Positions 34,344-44,240 are shown, counted from the stretch's first letter. The stretch: DNA of 64,000 nucleotides from Streptomyces sp. WAC 01529 (GCF_003945545.1 NZ_CP029617.1:2119001-2183000); one strand, 5' to 3'. Notes: a model not told the origin generated them from the letters alone. Numbers and translations: made by a program.

Positions 34344-35891
34344 GTGACTGCTCTGACTCTCAGCACCGCCGCCGCGCCCGGCCTGCGTGCCGACGCGATC
34401 GTCGTCGGTGTCGCGAAGGGCTCCGGCTCCAAGGGGGCTCTGGTCGTCGCCTCCGGCGCCGAGTCCGTGGACAAGGCGTACGACGGCAAGCTCGCGTCCG
34501 TCCTGGAGACCCTCGGCGCCTCGGGCGGCGAGGGCGAGGTGACGAAGCTGCCCGCTCCGTCCGGCTTCAAGGCGCCGGTCGTCGTCGCGGTCGGCCTCGG
34601 CGAGGTCCCGGAGAAGGACGAGACGTACGGCACGGACGCGCTGCGCCGCGCCGCGGGTGTCGCCGCGCGCGCCCTGTCCGGCACGAAGAAGGCCGCGTTC
34701 GCGCTGCCCGTGGAGGACGCGGACGACATCTGCGCCCTCGCCGAGGGCGCGCTGCTCGGCGCGTACTCCTTCGTCGCCTACAAGGACCAGGGCGACGCCA
34801 AGGGCGCGAAGAAGAACGGCAAGGACGCCAAGGCGCCGCTCGCCGAGATCGCCCTGCTCGGCGGCAAGCCGCGCGACAAGGCGTACAAGGCCGCTCTGGA
34901 GCGCGCCACCGCCGTCGCCGAGGAGCTGAACCGCGCCCGCGACCTCGTCAACACCCCGCCGAACGACCTCGACCCCGAGGCCTTCGCGGCGGTCGCCACC
35001 GCGGCCGCCAAGGAGCACGGCATCAAGATCCAGGTGCTCGACGAGAAGGCGCTCGTCAAGGGCGGCTTCGGCGGCATCCTCGGCGTCGGCGCGGGCTCCG
35101 ATGCCCCGCCGCGCCTGGTGAAGCTCTCGTACACGCACTCCAAGGCCAAGAAGCACCTCGCCTTCGTCGGCAAGGGCATCACCTACGACTCGGGCGGCAT
35201 CTCGCTGAAGCCGGCCGGCCACAACGAGACCATGAAGTGCGACATGGCCGGTGCCGCGGCCGTCTTCGCCGCCGTCGTCGCCGCCGCGCGCCTGGGCCTC
35301 GAAGTGAACGTCACCGGCTGGCTGGCGCTCGCCGAGAACATGCCCTCCGGCTCCGCCACCCGCCCCGGCGACGTCCTGCGCATGTACAGCGGCAAGACCG
35401 TCGAGGTCCTGAACACCGACGCCGAGGGCCGTCTGGTCCTGGCCGACGCGATCGCCAAGGCCTCCGAGGACAAGCCCGACGCGATCGTCGACGTGGCGAC
35501 CCTGACCGGCGCCATGATGGTGGCGCTCGGCAACCGCACCTTCGGCATCATGGCCAACGACGACGCGTTCCGTACGTCGGTCCACGAGATCGCGGAGGAG
35601 GTCGGCGAGCCGGCCTGGCCCATGCCGCTCCCCGGCGACCTGCGCAAGGGCATGGACTCCCCCACCGCCGACATCGCCAACATCGGCGACCGGATGGGCG
35701 GCGGCCTGGTGGCCGGACTCTTCCTGAAGGAGTTCGTCGGCGAGGGCATCATCTGGGCCCACCTGGACATCGCGGGCCCGGCGTACCACGAGGGCGCGCC
35801 GTTCGGCTACACCCCCAAGGGCGGCACCGGCACCGCCGTGCGCACCCTGGTCCGCCTGGCGGAGCGCACCGCCGCGGGCGACCTGGGCTGA
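34344..35891 (+). CDS. pepA: Leucyl aminopeptidase (M17 family)
   Basis: Cytosolic two-metal aminopeptidase that releases N-terminal residues from peptides. The 515-residue product has the C-terminal catalytic domain with FVGKGITYDSGGISLKPAG (metal-binding lysine and aspartate) and the signature NTDAEGRL near residue 358. The N-terminal macro-like domain spans about residues 1-175. GTG 34344 follows GAAAGAGG. A strong hairpin ends the gene at 35909-35942, so it is probably monocistronic. Confidence 0.96.
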   Translation: MTALTLSTAAAPGLRADAIVVGVAKGSGSKGALVVASGAESVDKAYDGKLASVLETLGASGGEGEVTKLPAPSGFKAPVVVAVGLGEVPEKDETYGTDALRRAAGVAARALSGTKKAAFALPVEDADDICALAEGALLGAYSFVAYKDQGDAKGAKKNGKDAKAPLAEIALLGGKPRDKAYKAALERATAVAEELNRARDLVNTPPNDLDPEAFAAVATAAAKEHGIKIQVLDEKALVKGGFGGILGVGAGSDAPPRLVKLSYTHSKAKKHLAFVGKGITYDSGGISLKPAGHNETMKCDMAGAAAVFAAVVAAARLGLEVNVTGWLALAENMPSGSATRPGDVLRMYSGKTVEVLNTDAEGRLVLADAIAKASEDKPDAIVDVATLTGAMMVALGNRTFGIMANDDAFRTSVHEIAEEVGEPAWPMPLPGDLRKGMDSPTADIANIGDRMGGGLVAGLFLKEFVGEGIIWAHLDIAGPAYHEGAPFGYTPKGGTGTAVRTLVRLAERTAAGDLG

Positions 35892-35908
35892 TCCGCGTAC
35901 ACCGTTTC

Positions 35909-35942
35909 GGGGCTCCGGACGTTCCCGCGTCCGGAGCCCCGG
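35909..35942 (+). terminator. Hairpin terminator after pepA
   Basis: A 14-bp perfect stem (35909-35922 with 35929-35942, loop TTCCCG) starts 18 bp after the stop. Confidence 0.9.
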
Positions 35943-36212
35943 ACGTTCCCGCGCACCGGCGCCTCGTTCGATTTCGCCCTCAACGAAATCCGTACGTTCC
36001 TACGCGCGAGAACCGCTGGAGACGGCTGATCAGACGTCTCACAGCCTGGCCCGGCGTCCCGTCTCCCGTCGACAAGTGCGAAGATGGGTTCTCGGCAGGA
36101 CAGGGCCCCCACCAAAGGGCCGAAACAAGAGCGGCCGAATACCAGCCGACCGACCGGTCGTCCCCCGCGCAACGGGGTCCGGCGTACGGCGCACATGCAT
36201 GGAGGACGTGAC
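35943..36212. other. Intergenic region and leader before lpd
   Basis: After the pepA terminator this stretch holds the lpd promoter and leader. Near 36013-36034 GAGACG and CGTCTC form a 6-bp inverted repeat with the 8-bp palindrome CTGATCAG between them, a possible operator. I see no convincing -35/-10 pair and no small gene. Confidence 0.4.
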
Positions 36213-37601
36213 GTGGCGAACGACGCCAGCACCGTTTTCGACCTAGTGATCCTCGGCGGCGGTAGCGGCGGTTACGCCGCGGCCCTGCGCGGAGCGCAGC
36301 TGGGCCTGGACGTCGCCCTGATCGAGAAGAACAAGCTCGGCGGCACCTGCCTGCACAACGGCTGCATCCCCACGAAGGCGCTGCTGCACGCCGGCGAGAT
36401 CGCCGACCAGGCGCGCGAGGCCGAGCAGTTCGGCGTGAAGGCCACCTTCGAGGGCATCGACATGGCGGCCGTCCACAAGTACAAGGACGACGTGATCTCC
36501 GGCCTCTACAAGGGCCTCCAGGGCCTTGTGGCCTCCCGCAAGGTGACGTACATCGAGGGTGAGGGCAAGCTCTCCTCGCCGACCTCGGTGGATGTGAACG
36601 GCAGGCGCGTCCAGGGCCGCCACGTGCTCCTCGCGACCGGCTCCGTGCCGAAGTCGCTGCCGGGCCTGGAGATCGACGGCAACCGCATCATCTCCTCGGA
36701 CCACGGCCTGACCCTGGACCGCGTGCCGAAGTCCGCGATCATCCTGGGCGGCGGCGTCATCGGCGTCGAGTTCGCCTCGGCGTGGAAGTCGTTCGGGGCC
36801 GACGTCACGGTCATCGAGGGCCTCAAGCACCTCGTGCCGGTCGAGGACGAGAACAGCTCCAAGCTTCTTGAGCGCGCGTTCCGCAAGCGCGGCATCAAGT
36901 TCAACCTCGGCACGTTCTTCGAGAAGGCCGAGTACACGCAGGACGGCGTCCGCGTGACCCTCGCCGACGGCAAGACCTTCGAGGCCGAGGTCCTCCTGGT
37001 CGCCATCGGCCGCGGCCCGGTCTCGCAGGGCCTCGGTTACGAGGAGCAGGGCGTCGCCATGGACCGCGGTTACGTCCTGGTCGACGAGTACATGCAGACC
37101 AACGTCCCGACCATCTCGGCCGTGGGCGACCTGGTGCCGACCCTCCAGCTCGCGCACGTCGGCTTCGCCGAGGGCATGCTGGTGGCGGAGCGCCTTGCCG
37201 GTCTCAAGCCCGTCCCGGTCGACTACGACGGCGTGCCCCGGGTGACGTACTGCCACCCCGAGGTCGCCTCCGTGGGCATCACCGAGGCCAAGGCCAAGGA
37301 GATCTACGGCGCGGACAAGGTCGTCGCCCTCAAGTACAACCTGGCGGGCAACGGCAAGAGCAAGATCCTCAAGACCGCGGGCGAGATCAAGCTCGTCCAG
37401 GTCAAGGACGGTGCCGTGGTCGGCGTCCACATGGTCGGCGACCGCATGGGCGAGCAGGTCGGCGAAGCCCAGCTGATCTACAACTGGGAGGCGCTGCCGG
37501 CCGAGGTGGCCCAGCTCATCCACGCCCACCCGACGCAGAACGAGGCGCTGGGCGAGGCCCACCTGGCCCTGGCGGGCAAGCCGCTGCACTCCCACGACTG
37601 A
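36213..37601 (+). CDS. lpdA: Dihydrolipoyl dehydrogenase (E3)
   Basis: Reoxidises the lipoyl groups of 2-oxoacid dehydrogenase complexes, passing electrons to NAD. The 462-residue protein has an FAD-binding GGGSGGYAAA, the redox disulfide in GGTCLHNGCIP, an NAD-binding GGGVIGVEFA and the active-site pair in IHAHPTQNE. GTG 36213 is chosen because GGAGG ends 7 nt before it; ATG 36195 or 36198 would add five or six residues. The E2 gene follows after 119 bp that include a 17-bp repeat tract. Confidence 0.96.
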   Translation: MANDASTVFDLVILGGGSGGYAAALRGAQLGLDVALIEKNKLGGTCLHNGCIPTKALLHAGEIADQAREAEQFGVKATFEGIDMAAVHKYKDDVISGLYKGLQGLVASRKVTYIEGEGKLSSPTSVDVNGRRVQGRHVLLATGSVPKSLPGLEIDGNRIISSDHGLTLDRVPKSAIILGGGVIGVEFASAWKSFGADVTVIEGLKHLVPVEDENSSKLLERAFRKRGIKFNLGTFFEKAEYTQDGVRVTLADGKTFEAEVLLVAIGRGPVSQGLGYEEQGVAMDRGYVLVDEYMQTNVPTISAVGDLVPTLQLAHVGFAEGMLVAERLAGLKPVPVDYDGVPRVTYCHPEVASVGITEAKAKEIYGADKVVALKYNLAGNGKSKILKTAGEIKLVQVKDGAVVGVHMVGDRMGEQVGEAQLIYNWEALPAEVAQLIHAHPTQNEALGEAHLALAGKPLHSHD

Positions 37602-37603
37602 CC

Positions 37604-37668
37604 TCGGTCTCCGGCTGACCCCAGTCGCCGGCTGATCTCGGTCTCCGGCTGACCCCAGTCTCCGGGCG
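37604..37668. repeat. 17-bp tandem repeat between lpdA and sucB
   Basis: Four units of about 17 bp alternate between CTCGGTCTCCGGCTGAC and CCCAGTCGCCGGCTGAT variants, giving two 34-bp dimers. It begins at the lpdA stop. No strong hairpin is seen, so lpdA and sucB may be cotranscribed. Confidence 0.8.
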
Positions 37669-37720
37669 CGACGAGACGACGACCAGACTTCCGCAATTTT
37701 TGTAAGGAGCAACTGAAACC

Positions 37721-39505
37721 ATGGCGGTTTCCGTATCCCTTCCGGCGCTCGGCGAGAGCGTCACCGAGGGCACTGTCACCCGTTGGCTGAAGGCCGAGGG
37801 CGAGCGTGTCGAGGCCGACGAGCCGCTGCTCGAGGTCTCGACCGACAAGGTCGACACCGAGATCCCCTCCCCGGCCGCCGGCATCCTGGCGTCCATCAAG
37901 GTCGCCGAGGACGAGACCGTCGAGGTCGGCGCCGAGCTGGCCGTCATCGACGACGGCTCGGGCGACGCGGGCGGCTCGGCCGCCCCGGCGCAGCAGCAGG
38001 AGGAGGCCCCCAAGCAGGAGGAGGCCCCGGCCGCCCCCGCGCAGCAGGAGGCCCCCCAGCAGGAGGCCCCGGCCCCGTCCGGCGGCTCCGCCGAGGGCAC
38101 CGAGGTCACCCTGCCCGCGCTCGGCGAGTCCGTCACCGAGGGCACCGTCACCCGTTGGCTGAAGGAGGTCGGCGAGGAGGTCGCGGCCGACGAGCCCCTT
38201 CTCGAGGTCTCGACGGACAAGGTCGACACCGAGATCCCCTCGCCCGTCGCGGGCGTTCTCCTGGAGATCGTCGTCGGCGAGGACGAGACCGCCGAGGTCG
38301 GCGCCAAGCTCGCCGTCGTCGGTGCGCCCGGTGCCGCTCCGGCCCCGGCCAAGGAGGAAGCCCCGGCCGCCCCCGCGCAGCAGGAGGCCCCGAAGCAGGA
38401 GGCTCCCAAGCAGGAGGCTCCGGCCAAGGCCGAGGCCCCCGCCGCTCCGGCGCAGCCCGCCGCCCAGGCTCCGGCCGCCCCGGCCGCGCCCGCCGCCCAG
38501 GCCCCGGCCCCGGCTCAGCCCGCGGCCCCGGCCCAGCCGGCTCCCGCCGCGCCCGCCGCCCCGGCGCAGTCCACCCCGGCCGACGACGGCGCCTACGTGA
38601 CCCCGCTGGTCCGTAAGCTCGCGTCCGAGAACGGCGTGAACCTCTCCGAGGTCAAGGGCACCGGCGTCGGCGGTCGTATCCGCAAGCAGGACGTCATCGC
38701 CGCCGCCGAGGCCAAGAAGTCGGCCCCGGCCCCGGCCGCCGCTTCGAGCGCTCCCAAGGCCCCGGCCCTGGAGACCTCTCCGCTGCGCGGCCAGACGGTC
38801 AAGATGACCCGCATGCGCAAGGTCATCGGCGACAACATGATGAAGGCCCTGCACTCGCAGGCCCAGCTGACCTCGGTCGTCGAGGTCGACATCACCAAGC
38901 TGATGAAGCTGCGCGCCAAGGCCAAGGACGCCTTCGCCGCCCGTGAGGGCGTCAAGCTCTCCCCGATGCCGTTCTTCGTCAAGGCCGCCGCCCAGGCGCT
39001 GAAGGCCCACCCGGTCATCAACGCCCGGATCAACGACGACGAAGGCACCATCACCTACTTCGACGCGGAGAACATCGGCATCGCCGTCGACGCGGAGAAG
39101 GGCCTGATGACCCCGGTCATCAAGGGCGCGGGCGACCTGAACATCGCCGGTATCTCCAAGAAGACCGCGGAGCTGGCCGGCAAGGCCCGTGGCGGTGGCC
39201 TCACCCCGGACGACATGTCCGGCGCCACCTTCACCATCTCCAACACCGGCTCGCGCGGCGCCCTGTTCGACACGGTCATCGTGCCGCCGAACCAGGCCGC
39301 CATCCTCGGCATCGGCGCCACCGTCAAGCGCCCGGTCGTCATCAACCACCCCGACCTCGGCGAGACCATCGCCGTGCGGGACATGACGTACCTGTCGCTC
39401 TCCTACGACCACCGTCTGGTGGACGGCGCCGACGCCGCCCGCTACCTGACCGCGGTCAAGGCCATCCTGGAGGCGGGCGAGTTCGAGGTCGAGCTCGGCC
39501 TGTAG
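37721..39505 (+). CDS. sucB: Dihydrolipoamide acyltransferase E2 with two lipoyl domains
   Basis: E2 core of a 2-oxoacid dehydrogenase complex, usually annotated as the succinyltransferase. The 594-residue protein has two lipoyl domains, each with [10 protein letters not shown] (lysines near residues 45 and 167). Long Ala/Pro/Gln linkers follow, then an E3-binding domain (about 290-325) and a catalytic domain with SYDHRLVDG near residue 563. ATG 37721 follows TAAGGAG. In actinobacteria one E2 can serve both pyruvate and 2-oxoglutarate complexes, so its partner may be AceE of this window. No sucA is nearby. Confidence 0.93.
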   Translation: MAVSVSLPALGESVTEGTVTRWLKAEGERVEADEPLLEVSTDKVDTEIPSPAAGILASIKVAEDETVEVGAELAVIDDGSGDAGGSAAPAQQQEEAPKQEEAPAAPAQQEAPQQEAPAPSGGSAEGTEVTLPALGESVTEGTVTRWLKEVGEEVAADEPLLEVSTDKVDTEIPSPVAGVLLEIVVGEDETAEVGAKLAVVGAPGAAPAPAKEEAPAAPAQQEAPKQEAPKQEAPAKAEAPAAPAQPAAQAPAAPAAPAAQAPAPAQPAAPAQPAPAAPAAPAQSTPADDGAYVTPLVRKLASENGVNLSEVKGTGVGGRIRKQDVIAAAEAKKSAPAPAAASSAPKAPALETSPLRGQTVKMTRMRKVIGDNMMKALHSQAQLTSVVEVDITKLMKLRAKAKDAFAAREGVKLSPMPFFVKAAAQALKAHPVINARINDDEGTITYFDAENIGIAVDAEKGLMTPVIKGAGDLNIAGISKKTAELAGKARGGGLTPDDMSGATFTISNTGSRGALFDTVIVPPNQAAILGIGATVKRPVVINHPDLGETIAVRDMTYLSLSYDHRLVDGADAARYLTAVKAILEAGEFEVELGL

Positions 39506-39548
39506 TTCCGGCGCGCGAGCGTCTGTAACACTCGTCTCATCAGCGCGT

Positions 39549-39582
39549 ACGCCCCCGTCCGGAGTCTTCCGGGCGGGGGCGT
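39549..39582 (+). terminator. Hairpin terminator after sucB
   Basis: A 15-bp stem with one G-U pair (39549-39563 with 39568-39582) lies 43 bp after the stop. Confidence 0.85.
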
Positions 39583-39643
39583 CGCCGTATTGTCTAGGGG
39601 TCACACGCCCTTGGGGCCCGCAGCCCCTGCCGGAGGAGCTCTC

Positions 39644-40267
39644 ATGACCGCGCCCGTCGTTCACTCGCTGCGCGAACAGATCCGCGAGCACATCGTGGAG
39701 GGGATCGTCAGCGGGCGCTGGAAGCCGGGCGAGCGCATCGTGGAGCGGCGGATCGCCGTGGAGCTGGAGGTCTCCCAGACGCCGGTGCGGGAGGCGCTGC
39801 GGGAGCTGGAGACGCTGCGGCTGATCGAGTCCGCGCCCAACAAGGGCGTACGCGTACGGAACTTGACGGCGGCGGACCTGGAGGAGAGCTACCCCGTGCG
39901 GGCGGGGCTCGAAGCGATCGCCGCGGAGCTGGCGGCGGAGCGGCTCGCCGAGGACTGCTCGGCGCTGGAGCCCCATGTCGCCGCCCTCTACGAGGCGGAC
40001 CGCGCCAGTGACGGCACCGGACAGGTGCGGCACACCGTCGCCTTCCACCGGGAGCTGGTGCGGGCCGCGGACAACTCCGTGCTCCTGCACACCTGGGAGG
40101 GCCTCGGCATCGAGGTCTTCACCGCGCTCTCCATCCGGTGGCTCGGCACGGTCCAGCAGTCGTACGCGGAGGAGCACGAGGCCCTCGTCTCGGCTTTCCG
40201 GCGCCGGGATCCCGCGATCGCGGAGCTGGTGAAGGGGCATGTGCTGGGGTGCGCGCCGCGCGCGTGA
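39644..40267 (+). CDS. GntR-family regulator, FCD subfamily
   Basis: A 207-residue DNA-binding repressor or activator. The N-terminal winged helix-turn-helix has GRWKPGERIVERRIAVELEVSQ and TPVREALRELE. The C-terminal all-helical FCD domain (about 80-200) usually binds a carboxylic acid through metal-binding histidines, seen here in HTVAFHRELV. GGAGGAG precedes ATG 39644. It lies between the E2 and E1 genes, and a 17-bp palindrome overlaps the candidate aceE promoter, so aceE is a likely target and a pathway acid a likely ligand. Confidence 0.92.
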   Translation: MTAPVVHSLREQIREHIVEGIVSGRWKPGERIVERRIAVELEVSQTPVREALRELETLRLIESAPNKGVRVRNLTAADLEESYPVRAGLEAIAAELAAERLAEDCSALEPHVAALYEADRASDGTGQVRHTVAFHRELVRAADNSVLLHTWEGLGIEVFTALSIRWLGTVQQSYAEEHEALVSAFRRRDPAIAELVKGHVLGCAPRA

Positions 40268-40442
40268 GGCCGCGCGCCGCGTGGGCCTGAGGCCGCGCTC
40301 ATCCGAGGCCCCCGGTCGGCAAACGTGCCCCGCAAAAGGGCTCCGACCTGCGCGGATCCTTCATTTCCAAGGCACCGCGTGCCCTTATTCCTGGCACCGG
40401 ATGCCGACTTTCTCGTTCTGGCGAAGTTTTTCGCTCAACGCT
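40268..40442. other. Region between the GntR gene and the aceE promoter
   Basis: The gap from the GntR stop to aceE (40268-40604) is lower in GC than its surroundings from about 40350. I see no small gene in it. Its main content is the promoter and palindrome listed next. Confidence 0.5.
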
Positions 40443-40471
40443 TTGATCGATCATCGATCACGGGCTTAAAG
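40443..40471 (+). promoter_or_regulatory. aceE promoter with overlapping 17-bp palindrome
   Basis: TTGATC (40443-40448) and TTAAAG (40466-40471) are 17 bp apart and form a candidate promoter. The perfect palindrome TGATCGATCATCGATCA (40444-40460, 8-1-8) covers the -35 and half the spacer, so a bound dimer would block RNA polymerase. The neighbouring GntR/FCD protein is the natural candidate. The leader to ATG 40605 is about 125 nt. Confidence 0.55.
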
Positions 40472-40604
40472 TCGTCGATGGCCCTGTGGCGGAGCCACAC
40501 CAACGATTCCGCACCAGAGCCGCACGCCCTGTCCTGCCAAAGACACCGGGCACCCCCACCCCTTACCGAACAGGGGACCCCCTCCGACTCAGGAAGGCGG
40601 CGCA

Positions 40605-43310
40605 ATGACCGACCCCTCCGCAATCCAGCCGAGCGAGCTCGACCAGCTCCCGGACCGCGACCCCGAGGAGACCGCCGAATGGCAGGCCTCCCTGGACGCC
40701 GTTACTCAGGCGGCCGGGCCGCACCGTGCCGCGTACCTGATGCGCCGCACGCTGGAGCGCGCCGAGGGCGCGGGCCTGGCGCTGCCCAAGCTCCTCGAAA
40801 CGGACTACGTCAACACCATCCCCACCTCCGCCGAGCCGTCCATCGACGGTGACGAGGAGATGGAGCGGAAGATCACCGCGTGGAACCGCTGGAACGCGGC
40901 CGCGATGGTCACCCGCGGCTCCAAGCACGGCGTCGGCGGCCACATAGCGACCTTCGCGTCGGCGGCCTGGCTGTACGAGACCGGCTTCAACCACTTCTTC
41001 AAGGGCAAGGAGTCCGGCGAGGCCGCCGGCTCCGGCGACCAGCTCTACATCCAGGGCCACGCCTCCCCCGGCATCTACGCCCGCGCCTTCCTCGACGGCC
41101 GCCTGAACGAGGCGCAGCTCGACAACTTCCGCCGCGAGGCGGGCGGCGACGGCCTGCCGTCCTACCCGCACCCGCGCCGCCTGCCCTGGCTGTGGGAGTT
41201 CCCGACGGTGTCGATGGGCCTTGGCCCGCTCTCCGCGATCTACCAGGCGCGCTTCAACCGCTACCTGACCAACCGCGGCATCAAGGACGTCTCCGCCTCG
41301 CACGTGTGGGCGTTCCTCGGTGACGGCGAGATGGACGAGCCCGAGTCGACGGCGGCCCTCGCACTCGCCGCGCGCGAAGGCCTGGACAACCTCACGTACG
41401 TCATCAACTGCAACCTCCAGCGCCTCGACGGCCCGGTCCGCGCCAACTTCCGTGTGGTGCAGGAGCTGGAGGCCCAGTTCCGCGGCGCCGGGTGGAACGT
41501 CATCAAGGTCCTGTGGGGCAACGCCTGGGACGAGCTGTTCCAGCTCGACACCACGGGCGCCCTCGTCCGCCGCCTGCGCGAGGTGCCGGACGCGCAGTTC
41601 CAGACGTACGCGACGCGCGACGCCGCCTACATCCGCGAGCACTTCTTCGGCGCCGAGCCCGCCCTCGTCGAGCTGGGCAAGCTGCTGAGCGACGACAAGA
41701 TCAGCGAGTGCTTCCACCTCTCGCGCGGCGGCCACGAGGCCCGCAAGGTGTACGCGGCCTACCGTGCGGCGCTCACCCACAAGGGCGCGCCGACCGTGAT
41801 CCTCGCGCAGACGGTCAAGGGCTTCACGCTCGGCAAGGGCTTCGAGTCCAAGAACGCCAACCACCAGATGAAGAAGCTGACGGTGGACGAGTTCAAGGAC
41901 ATGCGCGACCTGCTGGGTCTGCCGATCCCGGACAGCGCCTTCGTCGACGGCCAGGTGCCCTACGGCCACCCCGGCGCCGACTCCCCCGAGGTCCGCTACC
42001 TCCAGGAGCGCCGCGCGGCCCTCGGCGGCCCGGCCCCGGCCCGCCGCACCCAGCCGCTGGCTCCGCTGCCGGCCGCCGCGGACAAGACGTTCGCGTCCTT
42101 CGACAAGGGCTCCGGCTCGCAGAACGTGGCGACGACCATGGCGTTCGTACGCCTGGTCAAGGACCTCGTACGCGACAAGGAGACCGGCAAGCGCTGGGTG
42201 CCGATCGTCCCCGACGAGGCGCGCACCTTCGGCATGGAGAGCCTCTTCCCGTCGCTCGGCATCTACTCCCCCAAGGGCCAGACGTACGAGCCGGTCGACC
42301 GCGACCAGCTGATGTACTACAAGGAGGCCAAGGACGGCCAGATCCTCAACGAGGGGATCACCGAGGCCGGTTCCATGGCGGACTTCATCGCCGCGTCCAC
42401 GTCGTACGCGACGCACGGCGAAGCGATGATCCCCTTCTACATCTTCTACTCGATGTTCGGCTGGCAGCGCACCGCCGACCAGATGTGGCAGCTCGGCGAC
42501 CAGCTCGGCCGCGGCTTCCTCGTCGGCGCCACCGCCGGTCGTACGACGCTGACGGGTGAGGGCCTCCAGCACGCGGACGGCCACTCCCCGGTCATCGCGG
42601 CGACCAACCCGGCCGCGCTGACCTACGACCCGGCGTTCGCGTACGAGATCGCGGCGATCGTCAAGGACGGTCTGCGCCGCATGTACGGCGAGGCGGCCCC
42701 GGGTGAGGACCCGAACGTCTTCTACTACCTCACCGTCTACAACGAGCCGATGCCGCAGCCCGCGAAGCCCGCGGGTGTCGACGAGGGCATCGTGCGGGGC
42801 CTCTACCGCTTCAACACGGCGGAGTCTGCGGGCCTGGCGCCCGCGGCCAACGCCGCGCGCATCCAGCTGCTCGGCTCCGGTACGGCCATCCACTGGACGC
42901 TCGCCGCGCAGAAGATGCTCGCCGAGGAGTGGGGCGTGGCCGCGGACGTCTGGTCGGCCACGTCCTGGACGGAGCTGCGCCGGGACGCCCTGGAGGCGGA
43001 CGAGGCGCTGCTGCGCGGCGAGGAGCGCATCCCCTATGTGCGCAAGGCACTTGAGGGTGCGCAGGGCCCCGTGCTCGCCGTCTCCGACTACATGCGTCAG
43101 GTCCCCGACCAGATCGCCCAGTGGGTCGAGCAGGACTACTCCTCGCTCGGCGCGGACGGCTTCGGCCTCTCCGACACGCGAGACGCCGCCCGCCGCCACT
43201 TCGGCGTCGACGCGGAGTCGATCGTCGTCGCGGCGCTGGCGCAGCTGGCGCGGCGGGGCGAGGTGCGGGCTTCGGCGGTGAAGGAGGCTCGGGCCAAGTA
43301 CGGCCTGTAG
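40605..43310 (+). CDS. aceE: Pyruvate dehydrogenase E1, homodimeric type
   Basis: Thiamine-diphosphate enzyme that decarboxylates pyruvate and acetylates E2 lipoyl groups. The 901-residue protein is the single-chain type. [20 protein letters not shown] lies near residue 106, the ThDP motif [10 protein letters not shown] with NCNLQ near 239-270, and [11 protein letters not shown] near 650. ATG 40605 follows AGGAAGGCGG. Its complex should use the E2 and Lpd encoded just upstream, and LipA/LipB encoded 10 kb downstream. No hairpin terminator is seen at its end; a G-rich repeat tract follows. Confidence 0.97.
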   Translation: MTDPSAIQPSELDQLPDRDPEETAEWQASLDAVTQAAGPHRAAYLMRRTLERAEGAGLALPKLLETDYVNTIPTSAEPSIDGDEEMERKITAWNRWNAAAMVTRGSKHGVGGHIATFASAAWLYETGFNHFFKGKESGEAAGSGDQLYIQGHASPGIYARAFLDGRLNEAQLDNFRREAGGDGLPSYPHPRRLPWLWEFPTVSMGLGPLSAIYQARFNRYLTNRGIKDVSASHVWAFLGDGEMDEPESTAALALAAREGLDNLTYVINCNLQRLDGPVRANFRVVQELEAQFRGAGWNVIKVLWGNAWDELFQLDTTGALVRRLREVPDAQFQTYATRDAAYIREHFFGAEPALVELGKLLSDDKISECFHLSRGGHEARKVYAAYRAALTHKGAPTVILAQTVKGFTLGKGFESKNANHQMKKLTVDEFKDMRDLLGLPIPDSAFVDGQVPYGHPGADSPEVRYLQERRAALGGPAPARRTQPLAPLPAAADKTFASFDKGSGSQNVATTMAFVRLVKDLVRDKETGKRWVPIVPDEARTFGMESLFPSLGIYSPKGQTYEPVDRDQLMYYKEAKDGQILNEGITEAGSMADFIAASTSYATHGEAMIPFYIFYSMFGWQRTADQMWQLGDQLGRGFLVGATAGRTTLTGEGLQHADGHSPVIAATNPAALTYDPAFAYEIAAIVKDGLRRMYGEAAPGEDPNVFYYLTVYNEPMPQPAKPAGVDEGIVRGLYRFNTAESAGLAPAANAARIQLLGSGTAIHWTLAAQKMLAEEWGVAADVWSATSWTELRRDALEADEALLRGEERIPYVRKALEGAQGPVLAVSDYMRQVPDQIAQWVEQDYSSLGADGFGLSDTRDAARRHFGVDAESIVVAALAQLARRGEVRASAVKEARAKYGL

Positions 43311-43342
43311 CCCCGTACCGGGGCGTTCTCTCCCGGGGCGCC

Positions 43343-43552
43343 GGGGGCGGTGTCCTCGGGGCCCGGGGGGCTTGGTCCGGCCTTCCCTTCGGACGCGCGG
43401 GAGCGGTTGCCCCGGGGGCGGTGTCCTCGGGGGCGAGGGGGCGGTGTCCTCGGGGCGAGGGGGCGGTGTCCTCGGGGCGAGGGGGCGGTGTCCTCGGGGG
43501 CGAGGGGGCTTGGTCTGGCCTTCCCTTCGTACGCGCGGAAGCGGTTGCCCGG
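43343..43552. repeat. G-rich short tandem repeats after aceE
   Basis: GGGGGCGGTGTCCTCGGGG starts at 43343, 43414, 43437, 43459 and 43481; the last three are 22 bp apart. On either side a segment of about 43 bp beginning CTTGGTC is duplicated (43371 and 43509). Many runs of three or more G on the plus strand could form quadruplexes. No gene is supported here. Confidence 0.85.
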
Positions 43553-43650
43553 GGGGCGGCGAGGGCGGATGCCGACAGCGGCGTCCTCGGCGCAGGGGGC
43601 TCGGGCCCCGTACCGCCCCCGTAGCCCCGTCCCAGAGTCTCCCCTCTCGC

Positions 43651-43707
43651 CCCTGTCCCGCCGCTTCGCGGCGGGTGCCTCCCACCCACCCACCCGTTTA
43701 CCCCGCG
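43651..43707 (-). repeat. Inverted copy of the 62-bp repeat unit
   Basis: This 57-bp segment matches the reverse complement of the downstream array unit with about four mismatches. It contains the hairpin CCCGCCGCTTCGCGGCGGG and then the CCCACCC run. It faces the array, with a partial forward unit (43713-43730) between. Confidence 0.8.
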
Positions 43708-43768
43708 TTGAGCGGTGAACGGGTGGGTGGCGGCGTTTGGGGCCAATCCGGTGCGGCGTGACGACGCC

Positions 43769-44240
43769 GGGTGAACGGGGGGCGTCCGGTGTGGGGTTGG
43801 TGCCGGGTGAAGTGGTGGGTGGGTGGGGACATCCGTCGCGGACCGGCGGGATAGGGCATGGTGCCGGGTGAACGGGCGGGCGGGTGGGGAACATCCGGCG
43901 CGAAGCGGCGGGACAGGGCATAGCGCGGGGTGAACGGGTGAGTGGGTGGGAGACATCCGGCGCGAAGCGGCAGAACAGGACATCGCGCGGGGTGAACGGG
44001 CGGGCGGGTGGGAGACATCCGGCGCGAAGCGGCGGAACAGGACATCGCGCGGGGTGAACGGGCGGGCGGGTGGGAGACATCCGGCGCGAAGCGGCGGAAC
44101 AGGACATCGCGCGGGGTGAACGGGTGGGTGGGTGGGAGACATCCGGCGCGAAGCGGCGGGACAGGGCATCGCGCGGGGTGAACGGGTGGGTGGGTGGGAG
44201 ACATCCGGCGCGAAGCGGCGGGACAGGGCATGGCGCCGGG
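43769..44240 (+). repeat. 62-bp tandem repeat array
   Basis: Six full units start at 43866, 43928, 43990, 44052, 44114 and 44176, exactly 62 bp apart, with only a few differences. A diverged 61-bp unit starts at 43805 and a shortened one at 43769. Each unit runs from GGGTGAACGGG, through GGTGGG runs and CATCCGGCGCGAAGCGG, to CATCGCGCG. 62 is not a multiple of 3, so frames change at each unit and no protein is implied. There are no unique spacers, so this is not CRISPR. Confidence 0.93.

Noticed and set aside
40563-43685. Long minus-strand open frame opposite aceE
   Set aside because: It is a shadow of aceE: low-complexity translation and no ribosome site. The plus strand has clear E1 motifs.
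43769-44240. CRISPR array
   Set aside because: The 62-bp units abut with no unique spacers and no cas genes are present; it is a plain tandem repeat.
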